Origin: Phaeobacter sp. QD34_24
GTDB taxonomy: Bacteria; Pseudomonadota; Alphaproteobacteria; Rhodobacterales; Rhodobacteraceae
Direction of reading: 5' to 3'
DNA: 58,034 nucleotides
Assembly: GCF_028890115.1 (NCBI RefSeq)
Contig: NZ_JARCJD010000022.1
Coordinates: forward strand, 1-58,034
Below, in pieces: positions 16,622 to 25,845 of the stretch; positions within the stretch are counted from its first letter, which is position 1, and each line of letters opens with the position of its first letter. The notes beneath the pieces were generated by a model. The model worked only from the letters and a program-made list of their open reading frames with translations, did not search any database and was not told where the DNA came from. A program made the position numbers and the translations under genes.

Positions 16622-17956
16622 TCAGCGCAGCCGTTTCAGCAGTTTGAATGAGGCAAACCCATCCGGCACCAGCCCCTTGGAGCTTTGATAAGCGCGGATG
16701 GCCTCCAGCGATTTTGGGCCGATCTTGCCATCGACACCGCCGGTGTCGAACCCGGCGCGGGTCAGCCTGCGCTGCAGCTCCTTGCGTTCGCGGAAGGTGA
16801 GGGAGCGATCCCCGCCCGGCCATTTCGCCTGGAACTCACCGCCGCCCTTGATGCGGTCCGACAGGTGCCCGACGCCGATCACATAGGCATCGGCGGCGTT
16901 GTAGCGTTCGATCACCGAGAAGTTCTTGAAGACCATGAAGGCCGGACCATTGCCGCCGACAGGCAGCAGGAGCGCGCCGGAGCCATAGTTGGGCACCGCG
17001 CGGCCATCCACGCCAGTCACCCCCAGCTTGGCCCATTCGGCGGGGGATTTCTTGATTGACCGACCCACCAGCCCGTAGTTGAACCCGCGCGGAAGTTTCA
17101 CCTCTACGCCCCAGGGCTGCCCTTTGACCCAACCAAAGCGTTTCAGGTAGGCGGCAGTGGAGGCCAGCGCATCCGAGGGGTTGTCCGACCAGATGTCGCG
17201 CTTGCCATCGCCGGTGAAATCCACCGCGTAAGCCAGGTAGGAGGTCGGAATGAACTGGGTGTGCCCCATGGCGCCCGCCCAGCTGCCGGTCATCTTGCGC
17301 GGCGGCACATCGCCCGACTGCAGGATCTTCAGCGCGGCGATCAGCTGCTTTTCAAAGAACTTTCCGCGCCGCCCGTCATAGGCCAGTGTCGCCAGAGACT
17401 GGATCACGTCCATGGAGCCACGGTTGTTGCCATAGTTGCTTTCCATGCCCCAGACGGCGACCACCACTTCCTTGTCGACCCCATAAGTGGCCTCGATCTG
17501 TTTCAGGCGGCGGCGCTGCTCGCGTAGGGCCTTCTTGCCGTTCTTGACGCGGGTGTCCGAGACCGCGCTGCCAAGGTAATCCTGCAGCGTCTTGGTGAAC
17601 TCCGATTGGTTTCGGTCGCGGCGGATGACCTCATTGTCGTATTCCACTCCGCGAAAGGCGCGGTTGAAGGTGGCCGTGGTGATCCCCTGCGCCAGGGCCC
17701 GTTTGCGAAAGCCGTTGATCCAGGCCTGAAAGGCGCTGTTGGAGGCGACGGGCTGCACCTCTTCGGGCCCATCGATCACAGGCGCAACTTCTCCGGGGCG
17801 CGCCACAGGGCGCAGCGAGGTCGCCGCCGCCAGTTGAACCCCGGTCTGATCCTGTGCCATCGGCCGACCTGTGGGGCGCAGGGAGTGATCGGGCGCGGTC
17901 GCGCCAGCCAGTGTTCCGGTCGCGGCAAGGGCTGCCGCCGTCATCCAGATCCGCAT
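16622..17956 (-). CDS. lytic murein transglycosylase (MltB/SLT_2 type) with peptidoglycan-binding domain
   Basis: A 444-aa periplasmic enzyme that cleaves glycan strands, forming 1,6-anhydromuramic ends. An N-terminal signal peptide (MRIWMTAAALAATGTLAGATA) is followed by a variable linker. The SLT_2 domain spans about residues 90-370, with the catalytic Glu in VWGMESNYGNNRG and the supporting GAMGHTQFIPTSYL. A PG_binding_1 domain closes the protein (RRLTRAGFDTGGVDGKIGPKSLEAIRAYQ). It stands alone and faces the second ABC operon across a terminator. Confidence 0.9.
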   Translation of the reverse strand: MRIWMTAAALAATGTLAGATAPDHSLRPTGRPMAQDQTGVQLAAATSLRPVARPGEVAPVIDGPEEVQPVASNSAFQAWINGFRKRALAQGITTATFNRAFRGVEYDNEVIRRDRNQSEFTKTLQDYLGSAVSDTRVKNGKKALREQRRRLKQIEATYGVDKEVVVAVWGMESNYGNNRGSMDVIQSLATLAYDGRRGKFFEKQLIAALKILQSGDVPPRKMTGSWAGAMGHTQFIPTSYLAYAVDFTGDGKRDIWSDNPSDALASTAAYLKRFGWVKGQPWGVEVKLPRGFNYGLVGRSIKKSPAEWAKLGVTGVDGRAVPNYGSGALLLPVGGNGPAFMVFKNFSVIERYNAADAYVIGVGHLSDRIKGGGEFQAKWPGGDRSLTFRERKELQRRLTRAGFDTGGVDGKIGPKSLEAIRAYQSSKGLVPDGFASFKLLKRLR

Positions 17957-18089
17957 GTGACATCTACCTTGTGTGTGTACTGCTCAAGGTGAATGTAGCC
18001 TTTGCCGGGCACTGGCAAAAGGGCGCAGTCTCATTCCGGGTTTGCGACAGGCGATGCCTCGCCGGTGCCAGGGCGCCATGGATGCGGGA

Positions 18090-20372
18090 TCACTTCCGGC
18101 GCTTGCGCTCCACCTTGCGCTTGGTCTTGGCGGCCTTGTGCTTTGATTTGGCGGCCTTGCGTTTGACGGTGCGCCCCGCCGGGCTGCGTCGCCCACGCCC
18201 GCCGCCGGTTGGCACCGTTGCATCCTCCACCGACAGCAGCTCCAGTTCCAACCCGCCAGTCACGGGCGCGGCCTGGGTCAGGCGCACGGTGACGCGCTGG
18301 CCGATGGCCAGGGTAAAGCCGGTATCGGCGCCCATCAGGGTTCCGGCCTCGGCATCGAAGTGGAAGAACTCGCGCCCGATGGTGCGCACCGGCACCAGCC
18401 CGTCGGCGCCGGTCTCATCCAGTTTCACGAAGGCGCCAAAGCGGGCCATGCCACTGATCCGGCCGGTGAATTCATTGCCCACCCGTTCCGACAGATAGGC
18501 GGCCAGGTAGCGGTCGGTGGTGTCGCGCTCGGCGATCATCGAGCGGCGCTCGGTTTCCGAGATATGGGTGGCGGTATCGTCCAGTCGCTCGATCTCGTCG
18601 GGTCTGAGGCCATCCTTGCCCTTGTCCGGCCCCCAGCCATGGGCGGTGATCAGCGCGCGGTGCACGATCAGGTCCGCATAGCGGCGGATGGGCGAGGTGA
18701 AATGCGCATAGTTGCGCAGCGCAAGGCCGAAGTGGCCGAAGTTCTCGGGGTTGTAATAGGCCTGCTGCATCGACCGCAGGGTGGAGATGTTGATCAGCTC
18801 TGCATCATCCGTTCCCGCCGCAGCGTTCAGCAGCGCATTGAGATGCCGGGTCTGCAGAACTTGCCCCTTGGCCAGGGAAAGCCCGGCCGCCTGGGCGGTT
18901 TCGCGCAAGGCATCGAGCTTGTCCGGCGCCGGTTCCTCGTGCACGCGGAAAACCAGCGGCGTGCGCTTCTGGATCAGGGTTTCGGCGGCGGCCACATTGG
19001 CGAGCACCATGAATTCCTCGATCAGCCGGTGCGCCTCAAGCCGGTCACGGAAATTGACCGAGACCACGTGACCATCGTCATCCAGAATGATGCGCCGTTC
19101 GGGCAGGTCCAGATCCAGCGGTTGCCGCGCTGCGCGGGCCTTGGTCAGGGCGCGATAGGCGGCGTAAAGCGGCTTGATCACATCGTCCAGCAGGGGCGCG
19201 GTCTTGTCGCTGGGGCGCCCATCCATGGCGTCCTGCACCTCCTGGTAGCTAAGTGCCGCGCTGGAGTTGATCAGCGCCCGCATGAAGCGATGGCCGATCT
19301 TGTTGCCCTCCGCATCTACCTGCATGCGCACGACCACGCTGGCGCGTGGCACGTTTTCATGCAGCGAGCAGAGATCGCCCGATAGACGGTCCGGCAGCAT
19401 CGGCACAACGCGGTCGGGGAAGTAGCTGGAGTTGCCGCGCTTGCGCGCCTCGCGGTCCAGTGCTGAGCCGGGATGCACATAGGCCGCCACATCGGCAATG
19501 GCGACCCAGATCACATGGCCGCCGGAGTTCTTGGGATCGGTGTCCGCCTCGGCAAAACAGGCATCGTCCCGGTCGCGGGCATCGACGGGGTCGATGGTGA
19601 TCAGCGGCAGATCGCGCAGATCCTCGCGCCCTTTGAGGCCGATGGGTTTGGCGGCGTCTGCCTCTGCCATGACCTGATCGGGGAATTGGTCGGGAATGCC
19701 GTGCTGGTGGATGGCGATCAGCGACACGGCCTTGGGCGCGGAAGGATCGCCGAGGCGTTCCACGATGCGGGCGCGGGGCAGGCCCATGCGCGCCTTAGGT
19801 CCGGCCTGTTCGGCCTCGACCAGCTCGCCGTCCTTGGCACCATTGGTGGCATCCGTCGGGACCATCCACTCGGTCGAGGCGCTCTTGTCGATGGGCACGA
19901 TGCGGCCGCCCTCGGCCCCGGTGCGAAAGACGCCCAGCACGCGCTTGGGGTTGGTGCCGATGCGGCGGATCAGGCGGCCCTCGTAATTGTGGTCTTCACC
20001 CTTCACCGCAGTCAGACGCGCAAGGATCCGGTCCCCTTCACCTAAGGCAGGATCCGAGGCGCGCAGGACCAGCAGGATGACCGGCTCGATTCCTTCCCCG
20101 TGCCACTCCAGCGGGCGGCCATAAAGATCGCCGTCGCGGCTGGGACGTTTTACCGTCAGGATGGTGACGGGGGGCAGTTGGTCGGGATCGCTGTAGGTTT
20201 TCTTGCGCTTTTGCAGGTGCCCCTCTTCCTCCAGCTCCTTCAGCACGCGCTTGAGGTCGATCCGGTCAGCCCCCTTGATGCCAAAGGCCTTGGCAATGTC
20301 GCGTTTCGATGTCTGGGTCGGGTGGGCGGAAATCCAGTCGAGGATTTCGGCCTTGGAGGGGATACGGGTCAT
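18090..20372 (-). CDS. rnr: ribonuclease R
   Basis: A 760-aa processive 3'-5' exoribonuclease. An N-terminal winged-helix (about residues 4-55), cold-shock OB folds, and the RNB catalytic domain are present. The metal-binding signature ITIDPVDARDRDDACF holds the essential aspartates. An S1 domain (about 640-720) is followed by a very basic Lys/Arg tail (ending KRKVERKRRK), typical of RNase R and useful for structured RNA. The gene follows dapE and a DUF2064 gene on the same strand with about 50-nt gaps, so co-transcription is likely. Confidence 0.92.
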   Translation of the reverse strand: MTRIPSKAEILDWISAHPTQTSKRDIAKAFGIKGADRIDLKRVLKELEEEGHLQKRKKTYSDPDQLPPVTILTVKRPSRDGDLYGRPLEWHGEGIEPVILLVLRASDPALGEGDRILARLTAVKGEDHNYEGRLIRRIGTNPKRVLGVFRTGAEGGRIVPIDKSASTEWMVPTDATNGAKDGELVEAEQAGPKARMGLPRARIVERLGDPSAPKAVSLIAIHQHGIPDQFPDQVMAEADAAKPIGLKGREDLRDLPLITIDPVDARDRDDACFAEADTDPKNSGGHVIWVAIADVAAYVHPGSALDREARKRGNSSYFPDRVVPMLPDRLSGDLCSLHENVPRASVVVRMQVDAEGNKIGHRFMRALINSSAALSYQEVQDAMDGRPSDKTAPLLDDVIKPLYAAYRALTKARAARQPLDLDLPERRIILDDDGHVVSVNFRDRLEAHRLIEEFMVLANVAAAETLIQKRTPLVFRVHEEPAPDKLDALRETAQAAGLSLAKGQVLQTRHLNALLNAAAGTDDAELINISTLRSMQQAYYNPENFGHFGLALRNYAHFTSPIRRYADLIVHRALITAHGWGPDKGKDGLRPDEIERLDDTATHISETERRSMIAERDTTDRYLAAYLSERVGNEFTGRISGMARFGAFVKLDETGADGLVPVRTIGREFFHFDAEAGTLMGADTGFTLAIGQRVTVRLTQAAPVTGGLELELLSVEDATVPTGGGRGRRSPAGRTVKRKAAKSKHKAAKTKRKVERKRRK

Positions 20373-20423
20373 GAATCCCGCGTATCACGGCGCGCGGGCA
20401 AGGTCATCGTGAAAAATCATGGC

Positions 20424-21011
20424 TCAGGCCCCGCTGCGGCGCAGATCTTCTACCGTGTCGATGTCCTGCAGGGTGTCCGTGCGTGCAATGCGCCAGCCGG
20501 GCAGGGTCGCAATGGAATCGGTCAGCGCATGTTCACTGGACCAGCGCACATCCTGAAACAGGTCGCGTGGCAGGCGGGCCGGGTGGCGGGCGCCCACCAG
20601 CCAATAGCCGCCATCGGTGGCGGGGCCGAACACGGCATCATGGGGGCCAAGGGCGGAAAAAGCGCGGGCGATATGGGCGCGAGTGATACCGGGAATGTCG
20701 GCTCCGATAAGGCACACAGGGCCGTGGGGCGCGGCATTTTGGAGCATTCGTTTCATGCGTTGCCCAAGATCACCGCCACCTTGCGGCAGGCGTGCCAGAT
20801 CCGTGGGCCAAATCCGAGAGGTGACCGCCCGATCCGGGGCAACCGCCAGAACGATCTGCCAGCGGGGATCGCGCAAGCTGCGGATCAGCCGCGCCGATTG
20901 GTGGCGAAACCACCAGGTTGCCGGAATGATGCCGAGGCCCTGCGCCAGCCGAGTCTTGACCCGCCCGGGGCGCGGTTCCTTGATCATGATGACAAGGGTT
21001 GGGCGCCTCAT
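20424..21011 (-). CDS. DUF2064/TIGR04282 family glycosyltransferase-like protein
   Basis: A 195-aa nucleotidyltransferase/glycosyltransferase A-type fold protein. The N-terminus has the family pattern MIKEPRPGRVKTRLAQGLG. The central GQRMKRML and IGADIPGI give the metal- or nucleotide-sugar-binding Asp, and FGPATDGGYWLVG is the family's most conserved block. Members resemble CofC-like guanylyltransferases, but the reaction is not established. It lies between dapE (49 nt upstream) and rnr (51 nt downstream) in one leftward unit, which does not reveal a role. Confidence 0.8.
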   Translation of the reverse strand: MRRPTLVIMIKEPRPGRVKTRLAQGLGIIPATWWFRHQSARLIRSLRDPRWQIVLAVAPDRAVTSRIWPTDLARLPQGGGDLGQRMKRMLQNAAPHGPVCLIGADIPGITRAHIARAFSALGPHDAVFGPATDGGYWLVGARHPARLPRDLFQDVRWSSEHALTDSIATLPGWRIARTDTLQDIDTVEDLRRSGA

Positions 21012-21059
21012 GAATCTTCCTTCACCATGTGCTGCCCCAGGATCACCAAGACCTCCGGT

Positions 21060-22205
21060 TCAGGCGAAATAGTCCTTCAGGATACGGGAGTAGATCGCCT
21101 TGAGCTGATGGATCTGGGCGATTTCGACGCATTCATCCACCTGGTGCATGGTCTTGCCCACCAGGCCGAACTCCACCACCGGGCAGTGGCTTTTGACAAA
21201 ACGCGCATCCGAGGTGCCGCCGGTGGTGGACAGTTCGGGTGTGATACCGGTTTCCGCCTCAACGGCCTTTGAAACCAGATCCGACAGGGCACCGGGGGGC
21301 GTGATGAAGCTTTCGCCCGAGATCTTCACCTTCATGTCGACCGAGGTGCCGAACTCAGCCTCGATCTTGTCGGCTTCCGCACGCAGCCAGTCACTCAGGC
21401 TGGCGCCGCTGTGGGCGTCGTTGAAGCGGATGTTCACCGTGGCGCGGCTTTGTGCCGGGATCACATTGGTTGCCGGGTTGCCGGTGTCGATGGTGACCAC
21501 GGCCAGGGTGGAGGCGTCGAAATGTTCGGTGCCCTGGTCCAGCTCGTGGCTGGCAAGGCGATCCATCAGCCGCGCCATGGCATTCAGCGGGTTGTTGGCC
21601 CGATGCGGATAGGCGGAATGGCCCTGCTTGCCAGTGACGGTGAACCAGGCCGACAGCGATCCGCGCCGCCCGATCTTGATCATCTCGCCCATGGTGTTGG
21701 GGCAGGTGGGTTCTCCCACCAGGCAGACGGACATGGCTTCACCCTGATCCGCCATATAGTCGAGCAGCGCCGTGGTGCCATCCGTGGCATCGCCTTCCTC
21801 GTCGCCGGTGATGGTCAGGATCACGGCGCCATCGGGCGGGGTCTCTTTCACGAAATCGATGGCGGCGGCGGCAAAGGCGGCCACCCCCGATTTCATATCC
21901 GTGGCGCCCCGGCCATAGAGGATGCCGTCCTTTTCCTCGGCGCCGAAGGGATCGGTGCTCCAGGCTGCCGCATCGCCCACCGGCACCACATCGGTGTGAC
22001 CGTTGAAACCGAATGTGCGGGCGTGTCCCTTGGCGCCCCAGCGGGCAAAGAGGTTCGGGGTGCCGTTACGGTCGGCGCGGGCGCAGTCAAAGCCTGCCGC
22101 GCTCAATGTCCGTTCCAGAAGCTCCAGCGCGCCGCCTTCCTCGGGGGTGACCGAGGGGCAGCGGATCAGATCGGCGGTGAGGCGTGCGGGATCGGTCGGG
22201 GTCAT
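21060..22205 (-). CDS. dapE: succinyl-diaminopimelate desuccinylase
   Basis: A 381-aa M20-family zinc amidohydrolase that releases succinate from N-succinyl-LL-diaminopimelate in lysine and peptidoglycan-precursor synthesis. Metal ligands and catalytic residues are readable: [11 protein letters not shown] (His, Asp), [11 protein letters not shown], the catalytic Glu in [11 protein letters not shown], and the C-terminal [10 protein letters not shown] and [14 protein letters not shown]. The dimerisation lid lies at about residues 180-290. dapD, acting two steps earlier, is about 13 kb away. It is the first gene of the dapE-DUF2064-rnr unit. Confidence 0.93.
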   Translation of the reverse strand: MTPTDPARLTADLIRCPSVTPEEGGALELLERTLSAAGFDCARADRNGTPNLFARWGAKGHARTFGFNGHTDVVPVGDAAAWSTDPFGAEEKDGILYGRGATDMKSGVAAFAAAAIDFVKETPPDGAVILTITGDEEGDATDGTTALLDYMADQGEAMSVCLVGEPTCPNTMGEMIKIGRRGSLSAWFTVTGKQGHSAYPHRANNPLNAMARLMDRLASHELDQGTEHFDASTLAVVTIDTGNPATNVIPAQSRATVNIRFNDAHSGASLSDWLRAEADKIEAEFGTSVDMKVKISGESFITPPGALSDLVSKAVEAETGITPELSTTGGTSDARFVKSHCPVVEFGLVGKTMHQVDECVEIAQIHQLKAIYSRILKDYFA

Positions 22206-22538
22206 CGGACGGGCTCCTGGAATTTCGGCTGATCATGGCCTAGCGCGGATCCTGCCGACGTGCAAATCACGGCGTGGCGCAAATCGGGCAGATCCCGGCA
22301 AAATGTGGCGCCGCCAAGGTCATTTCGTGAACCGCGCACTGGGGCGGGGACTCGGAAAAAGAATCGTGTTAATCAGTCGTTAACCAAAAAGAACACGAGG
22401 CAGGCAACCCGCCGGGCAGACGGGCGGAGCCAGCATTTCATTCCCAAGAAGGGCCCTCTTTGGAGGGGTAAGCCCGGTGTGCATCCGCGCGGCCGGGGCG
22501 GGAGAGATGTGCCTTGCAGCAGTATGGGTGGGACCGTC
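22206..22538. promoter_or_regulatory. 333-nt gap with an exact CtrA box
   Basis: No gene is supported here; open frames continuing upstream from the next gene encode basic, atypical sequence. At 22369-22383 the sequence is TTAA-N7-TTAA followed by CC, the full CtrA consensus, about 155 nt before the ATG of the first choice-of-anchor-L/Hint gene. The region may also hold the divergent dapE promoter. Confidence 0.55.
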
Positions 22539-24110
22539 ATGGTGGCAGCATCAGAGCTGAACTACAATCTGAACGCCTCGGCCGACGAGATGGCCGAGGA
22601 GATCTTTGGCCCCGGTGTCACGGTGGTGAGCGCCAGCTATTCCGGGGACAGCCGGTCTTCGGGGATCTACTCGGGGGGCGATGCCCTGGCGCCGGGGGCG
22701 ACGCCGGGCGACACGGGGGTGATCCTCTCTACCGGGCGCGCCGATGACTATACCAATTCCAGCGGCGAGGCGAACCAGCGCCCGAACCAGTCGACCAATA
22801 CCAGCGGCGAGACCGACAATGCGGATTTCAATGCAGCTGCGGGCGCGCGCACCTATGACGCCTCTTATCTCGATGTGAGTTTTGTCCCGGATGGGGAGGT
22901 GATGACGATGCAGTTCATCTTCTCCTCCGAGGAATTTCCGGAATATCAGAACTCAGTCTTTCAGGATGTGGTGTCGGTCTGGGTCAACGGGGAACAGGTC
23001 CAGCTGGAAGTGGGCAGCGGGACCGCGACGCCGGACAATGTGAGCGCCACAAACAATCAGAACCTGTACCTCGACAACACGAATGACACCTACAACACCG
23101 AGATGGACGGGCTGACGGTCACCATGACGCTGACCATGAATGTCAATCCGGACGCGGTGAACACCATCCGGATCGGCATCGCGGATGTGGGCGACAGTGC
23201 CTATGACAGCAACCTGCTGATTGCCGGGGACTCGATCCAGACCGGGTTGGTTGCGAAGACCGATCTGGTCCATGTCCTGCCGGACGGCAGCAAGACCGTC
23301 GATGTGCTGGCCAATGATGTGAATGCGGCGGGCGGAACTCTGACCATCACCCATCTGAACGGGATCGCGGTGACAGCGGGATCGCGCATCACGCTCAGCA
23401 CCGGCCAGGAGGTGGAGCTGAACGCCGACGGGACGCTGACCCTGATCGGGGACGGCGATGTGGAGGATTTCACCTTCACCTATACCGTCGACAACGGGGT
23501 GAGTTCTGACACCGGTGTGGTTAATGCAACCTCGATCCCCTGTTTTGTCGCAGGCACCCTGATCCGCACGCCTGGGGGCGATGTACCGGTCGAGAGCCTG
23601 GAGCCGGGAGATCTGGTCCTGACCCGCGATGAGGGGCCGCAGCCGGTGCGCTGGGCCGGATCGCGCTTGGTTGCGGGGCAGGGAGAGCTGGCCCCGGTGC
23701 GGATCGCTGCGGGCACGTTCGGGGCGCATCGGGATCTTGAGGTCTCGCCCCAGCACCGGGTGCTGGTACGGGGCGCTGCCGCCGAACTGCTGTTCGGCGA
23801 GCCGGAGGTCCTGGTGGCGGCACGCGATCTGATCAACGACAGCAGCGTCCGGCGCGCGCCTCAGGCACAGGTGTGCTATGTCCACCTGATGTTCGATCGC
23901 CACCAGGTGATCTATTCGGAAGATCTGCCCAGCGAAAGCTTCCTGCCGGGGCCGGAGACGCCCAGCCTGTTCGAACGTCGGGTGCTGGATGAGATCTGCG
24001 CCCTGTTCCCTGAGCTGGATCCCGAGACGGGCACAGGATACGGCCCCGCGGCCCGGCGGACCCTGACCGGTGTCGAAGGACGCCTGTTGACGGCGCTGCA
24101 GGCCGCCTGA
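22539..24110 (+). CDS. choice-of-anchor L domain and Hint_2 domain protein (paralogue 1)
   Basis: A 523-aa protein. A choice-of-anchor-L domain covers about residues 8-235 (SASYSG, GVILSTGRADD, FIFSSEEFPEY, SNLLIAGDSIQT). A cadherin/Ig-like bacterial domain follows at about 240-330, and a Hint_2 (hedgehog/intein-like) domain at about 333-472. The Hint nucleophile is Cys335 (PCFVAGT), with SPQHRVLV (His406) and FDRHQVI (His455). No Sec signal peptide is seen, so secretion would be by a signal-independent route. ATG 22539 is chosen because the resulting N-terminus aligns residue for residue with the paralogue at 25846 and GGTGGGA lies just upstream. Hint domains can self-cleave; activity and target are unknown. 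Confidence 0.82.
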   Translation: MVAASELNYNLNASADEMAEEIFGPGVTVVSASYSGDSRSSGIYSGGDALAPGATPGDTGVILSTGRADDYTNSSGEANQRPNQSTNTSGETDNADFNAAAGARTYDASYLDVSFVPDGEVMTMQFIFSSEEFPEYQNSVFQDVVSVWVNGEQVQLEVGSGTATPDNVSATNNQNLYLDNTNDTYNTEMDGLTVTMTLTMNVNPDAVNTIRIGIADVGDSAYDSNLLIAGDSIQTGLVAKTDLVHVLPDGSKTVDVLANDVNAAGGTLTITHLNGIAVTAGSRITLSTGQEVELNADGTLTLIGDGDVEDFTFTYTVDNGVSSDTGVVNATSIPCFVAGTLIRTPGGDVPVESLEPGDLVLTRDEGPQPVRWAGSRLVAGQGELAPVRIAAGTFGAHRDLEVSPQHRVLVRGAAAELLFGEPEVLVAARDLINDSSVRRAPQAQVCYVHLMFDRHQVIYSEDLPSESFLPGPETPSLFERRVLDEICALFPELDPETGTGYGPAARRTLTGVEGRLLTALQAA

Positions 24111-24232
24111 CCAGTCGCCTAGCGTTGCCCTCTCTGTGGCGTCAGGTCAAGTCAGGGCAATCACGCTTGCGTGACGCCTTTGGAGCGCCTAAGACTTTTT
24201 CCGATTTCCTTAATAAACGGGTCCTGTCGGCT
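24111..24232. promoter_or_regulatory. gap before the iGluR-like gene
   Basis: TCACGC-TT-GCGTGA (24161-24174) forms a small hairpin, and GGCGTCA (24138-24144) can instead pair with TGACGCC (24172-24178), so the two folds exclude each other. This may be a weak terminator for the preceding gene. An AT-rich stretch with TTAATAAA near 24210 could serve as a promoter. Confidence 0.3.
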
Positions 24233-25288
24233 GTGCGCTATCTTCGTTATTCCTGGTTGATCCTGCTCATGCTGTGGGGGCAGGCGATCTGGGCACAGAC
24301 CCTGACGGTCAATACCGTGACACGTCCGCCGTTTTCGATGGTCGAAAACGGACAGGATACCGGGTTTTCCATCGAACTGGTGGATGCCCTGGCAGATCGC
24401 CTTGGCTGGAGCTACGAGATCAACCGCACGGACAGCTTTGCCGAAATGCTGGACGGTGTGCGCCAGGGCGAGGTGGATCTGGCGGCGGCGAATATCTCGA
24501 TCACCGCAGCGCGGGAAACCGAGATGGACTTCAGCCAGCCGGTGTTTGAAAGCGGCCTGCAGATCATGGTCCATGCCGAAGACGTGCGCCCGCCGTCCCT
24601 GTGGCGGGCGATGTTGTCCTGGGATCTGGCGGTGGCAATCGGTCTTGCCTTTGTGGTGCTGTTTGGCGGCGGCATGCTGATGTGGGTGTTCGAACGCCGC
24701 GCGCAGCCCTATTTCGACCGCCCCCTGAACGAGGCCTGGTTTCCCTCCTTCTGGTGGGCGCTCAATCTGGTGGTGAACGGCGGCTTTGAAGAGCGGGTGC
24801 CGCGCACCCCCATCGGGCGCCTGTTTGGCGTTCTGCTGGTGATTTCCTCGCTGTTCGTCGTGTCCGTCTTCGTCGCCAAGATCACCACCGCCATGACGGT
24901 CGAGGCCATCACCGGCAAGGTGAACTCGGTCAACGATCTCTATGGACAGAATGTCGGGACGATATCCGGCTCCACCGCTGCCGGGTTCCTGGACCGTCGG
25001 GACATCGATTTCTATGGCTACACCGGCCTGGACGAGCTGATCGACGCCTTCGAGGGCAAAAAGATCGATGCCGTGGTCTTTGATGCGCCGGTGCTGAACT
25101 ACTATGTCAGCCATCAGGGAGAGAGCCACGGCCGCACCATCGGCTCTGCCTTCCTGCGTGAGAATTACGGTCTGTTGTTCCCGCAGGGCTCTCCTCATAC
25201 CGAAGAGGTGAACCGGGCCCTGTTGGCGCTGCAGGAAGACGGAACCTACGATCAGATCTACAAACGCTGGTTTGGCGGCGGCAACTGA
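24233..25288 (+). CDS. ionotropic-glutamate-receptor-like membrane protein (periplasmic binding domain split by a two-helix pore)
   Basis: A protein of about 351 aa with the prokaryotic iGluR layout. A signal peptide (residues 1-22, ending GQAIWAQ) precedes ligand-binding lobe S1 (about 23-120, SBP_bac_3 type: TRPPFSMVENGQDTGFSIEL). Then come helix M1 (about 128-152), a pore-loop-like segment (about 168-190, FPSFWWALNLVVNGGFEE), helix M2 (about 196-218, ending KITTAMTVEAI) and lobe S2 (about 224-350). Where potassium-selective relatives have a TVGYGD-type filter, this protein reads VVNGGFE. The start is uncertain: GTG 24233 gives an ideal signal peptide, while TTG 24125 would add 36 residues. 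Ligand and ion are unknown. Confidence 0.75.
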   Translation: MRYLRYSWLILLMLWGQAIWAQTLTVNTVTRPPFSMVENGQDTGFSIELVDALADRLGWSYEINRTDSFAEMLDGVRQGEVDLAAANISITAARETEMDFSQPVFESGLQIMVHAEDVRPPSLWRAMLSWDLAVAIGLAFVVLFGGGMLMWVFERRAQPYFDRPLNEAWFPSFWWALNLVVNGGFEERVPRTPIGRLFGVLLVISSLFVVSVFVAKITTAMTVEAITGKVNSVNDLYGQNVGTISGSTAAGFLDRRDIDFYGYTGLDELIDAFEGKKIDAVVFDAPVLNYYVSHQGESHGRTIGSAFLRENYGLLFPQGSPHTEEVNRALLALQEDGTYDQIYKRWFGGGN

Positions 25289-25333
25289 TCGTCTGAGGTA
25301 TTGGTGCGTCCAAACACTCAGGCCCGATGGGGT

Positions 25334-25681
25334 CTAGTGGATCGTCGCTTCCTCACCGTCGAAGAAGGGGGTCATCTGCGCCACGATCACCGCGTTTTCC
25401 TCTAGCGCGCGCTGCATCAGGGCGCGCTCTTCCTCACCGATCTCATGGCCTTCGGCTTCGCGCTCTTCCAGGGTGCCATAGCCGGTGACATCAAGCGGCG
25501 CCGTATCGGCCTGTTTCAGGATCGCGACGCTCTCGCGCACGGCTTCGGCTTCATCCACACCTGAGGCGTAGATCATCAGCGCCGCGCCGGTGGCGCCATC
25601 GGGCAGCCCGTCGCCCTCCTTGCGTCCGATCTGGACCAGGAGCGTGTAGACCTGCTGGCGGGAGGTTTTCTTCTTTTCCAT
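25334..25681 (-). CDS. conserved-looking hypothetical protein, 115 aa
   Basis: A small acidic soluble protein beginning MEKKKTSRQQVYTLL. It has an apparent alpha/beta pattern (VYTLLVQIGR, GAALMIYASGVDEAEAV, then a Glu-rich stretch EEREAEGHEIGEEERAL) and no signal peptide or membrane segment. ATG 25681 is preferred to an upstream start that would extend into the neighbouring intergenic inverted repeat. It is convergent with the iGluR-like gene and divergent from the second Hint gene. I do not recognise the family. Confidence 0.6.
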   Translation of the reverse strand: MEKKKTSRQQVYTLLVQIGRKEGDGLPDGATGAALMIYASGVDEAEAVRESVAILKQADTAPLDVTGYGTLEEREAEGHEIGEEERALMQRALEENAVIVAQMTPFFDGEEATIH

Positions 25682-25743
25682 GGCCTCGGCATTACGCCTG
25701 CAGCGCCCGCCGGTCAATCGGTTTGGCACCCTGGAGGGGCGCG

Positions 25744-25776
25744 GTTTACCGATCCTAAACGCCCCGTGAGGTAAAC
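25744..25776. promoter_or_regulatory. inverted repeat GTTTACC-N19-GGTAAAC
   Basis: Perfect 7-nt arms at 25744-25750 and 25770-25776 lie between the divergent 115-aa gene and the second Hint gene. The direct words CTAAACG and GTAAACG also occur within it. It is a candidate operator for either gene. Confidence 0.4.
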
Positions 25777-25845
25777 GAGAACAAACCGATTTCCAGATTT
25801 CGGCACCATCATCCGTTTTGATTGAACCTGCTTGGGATTGACGTC

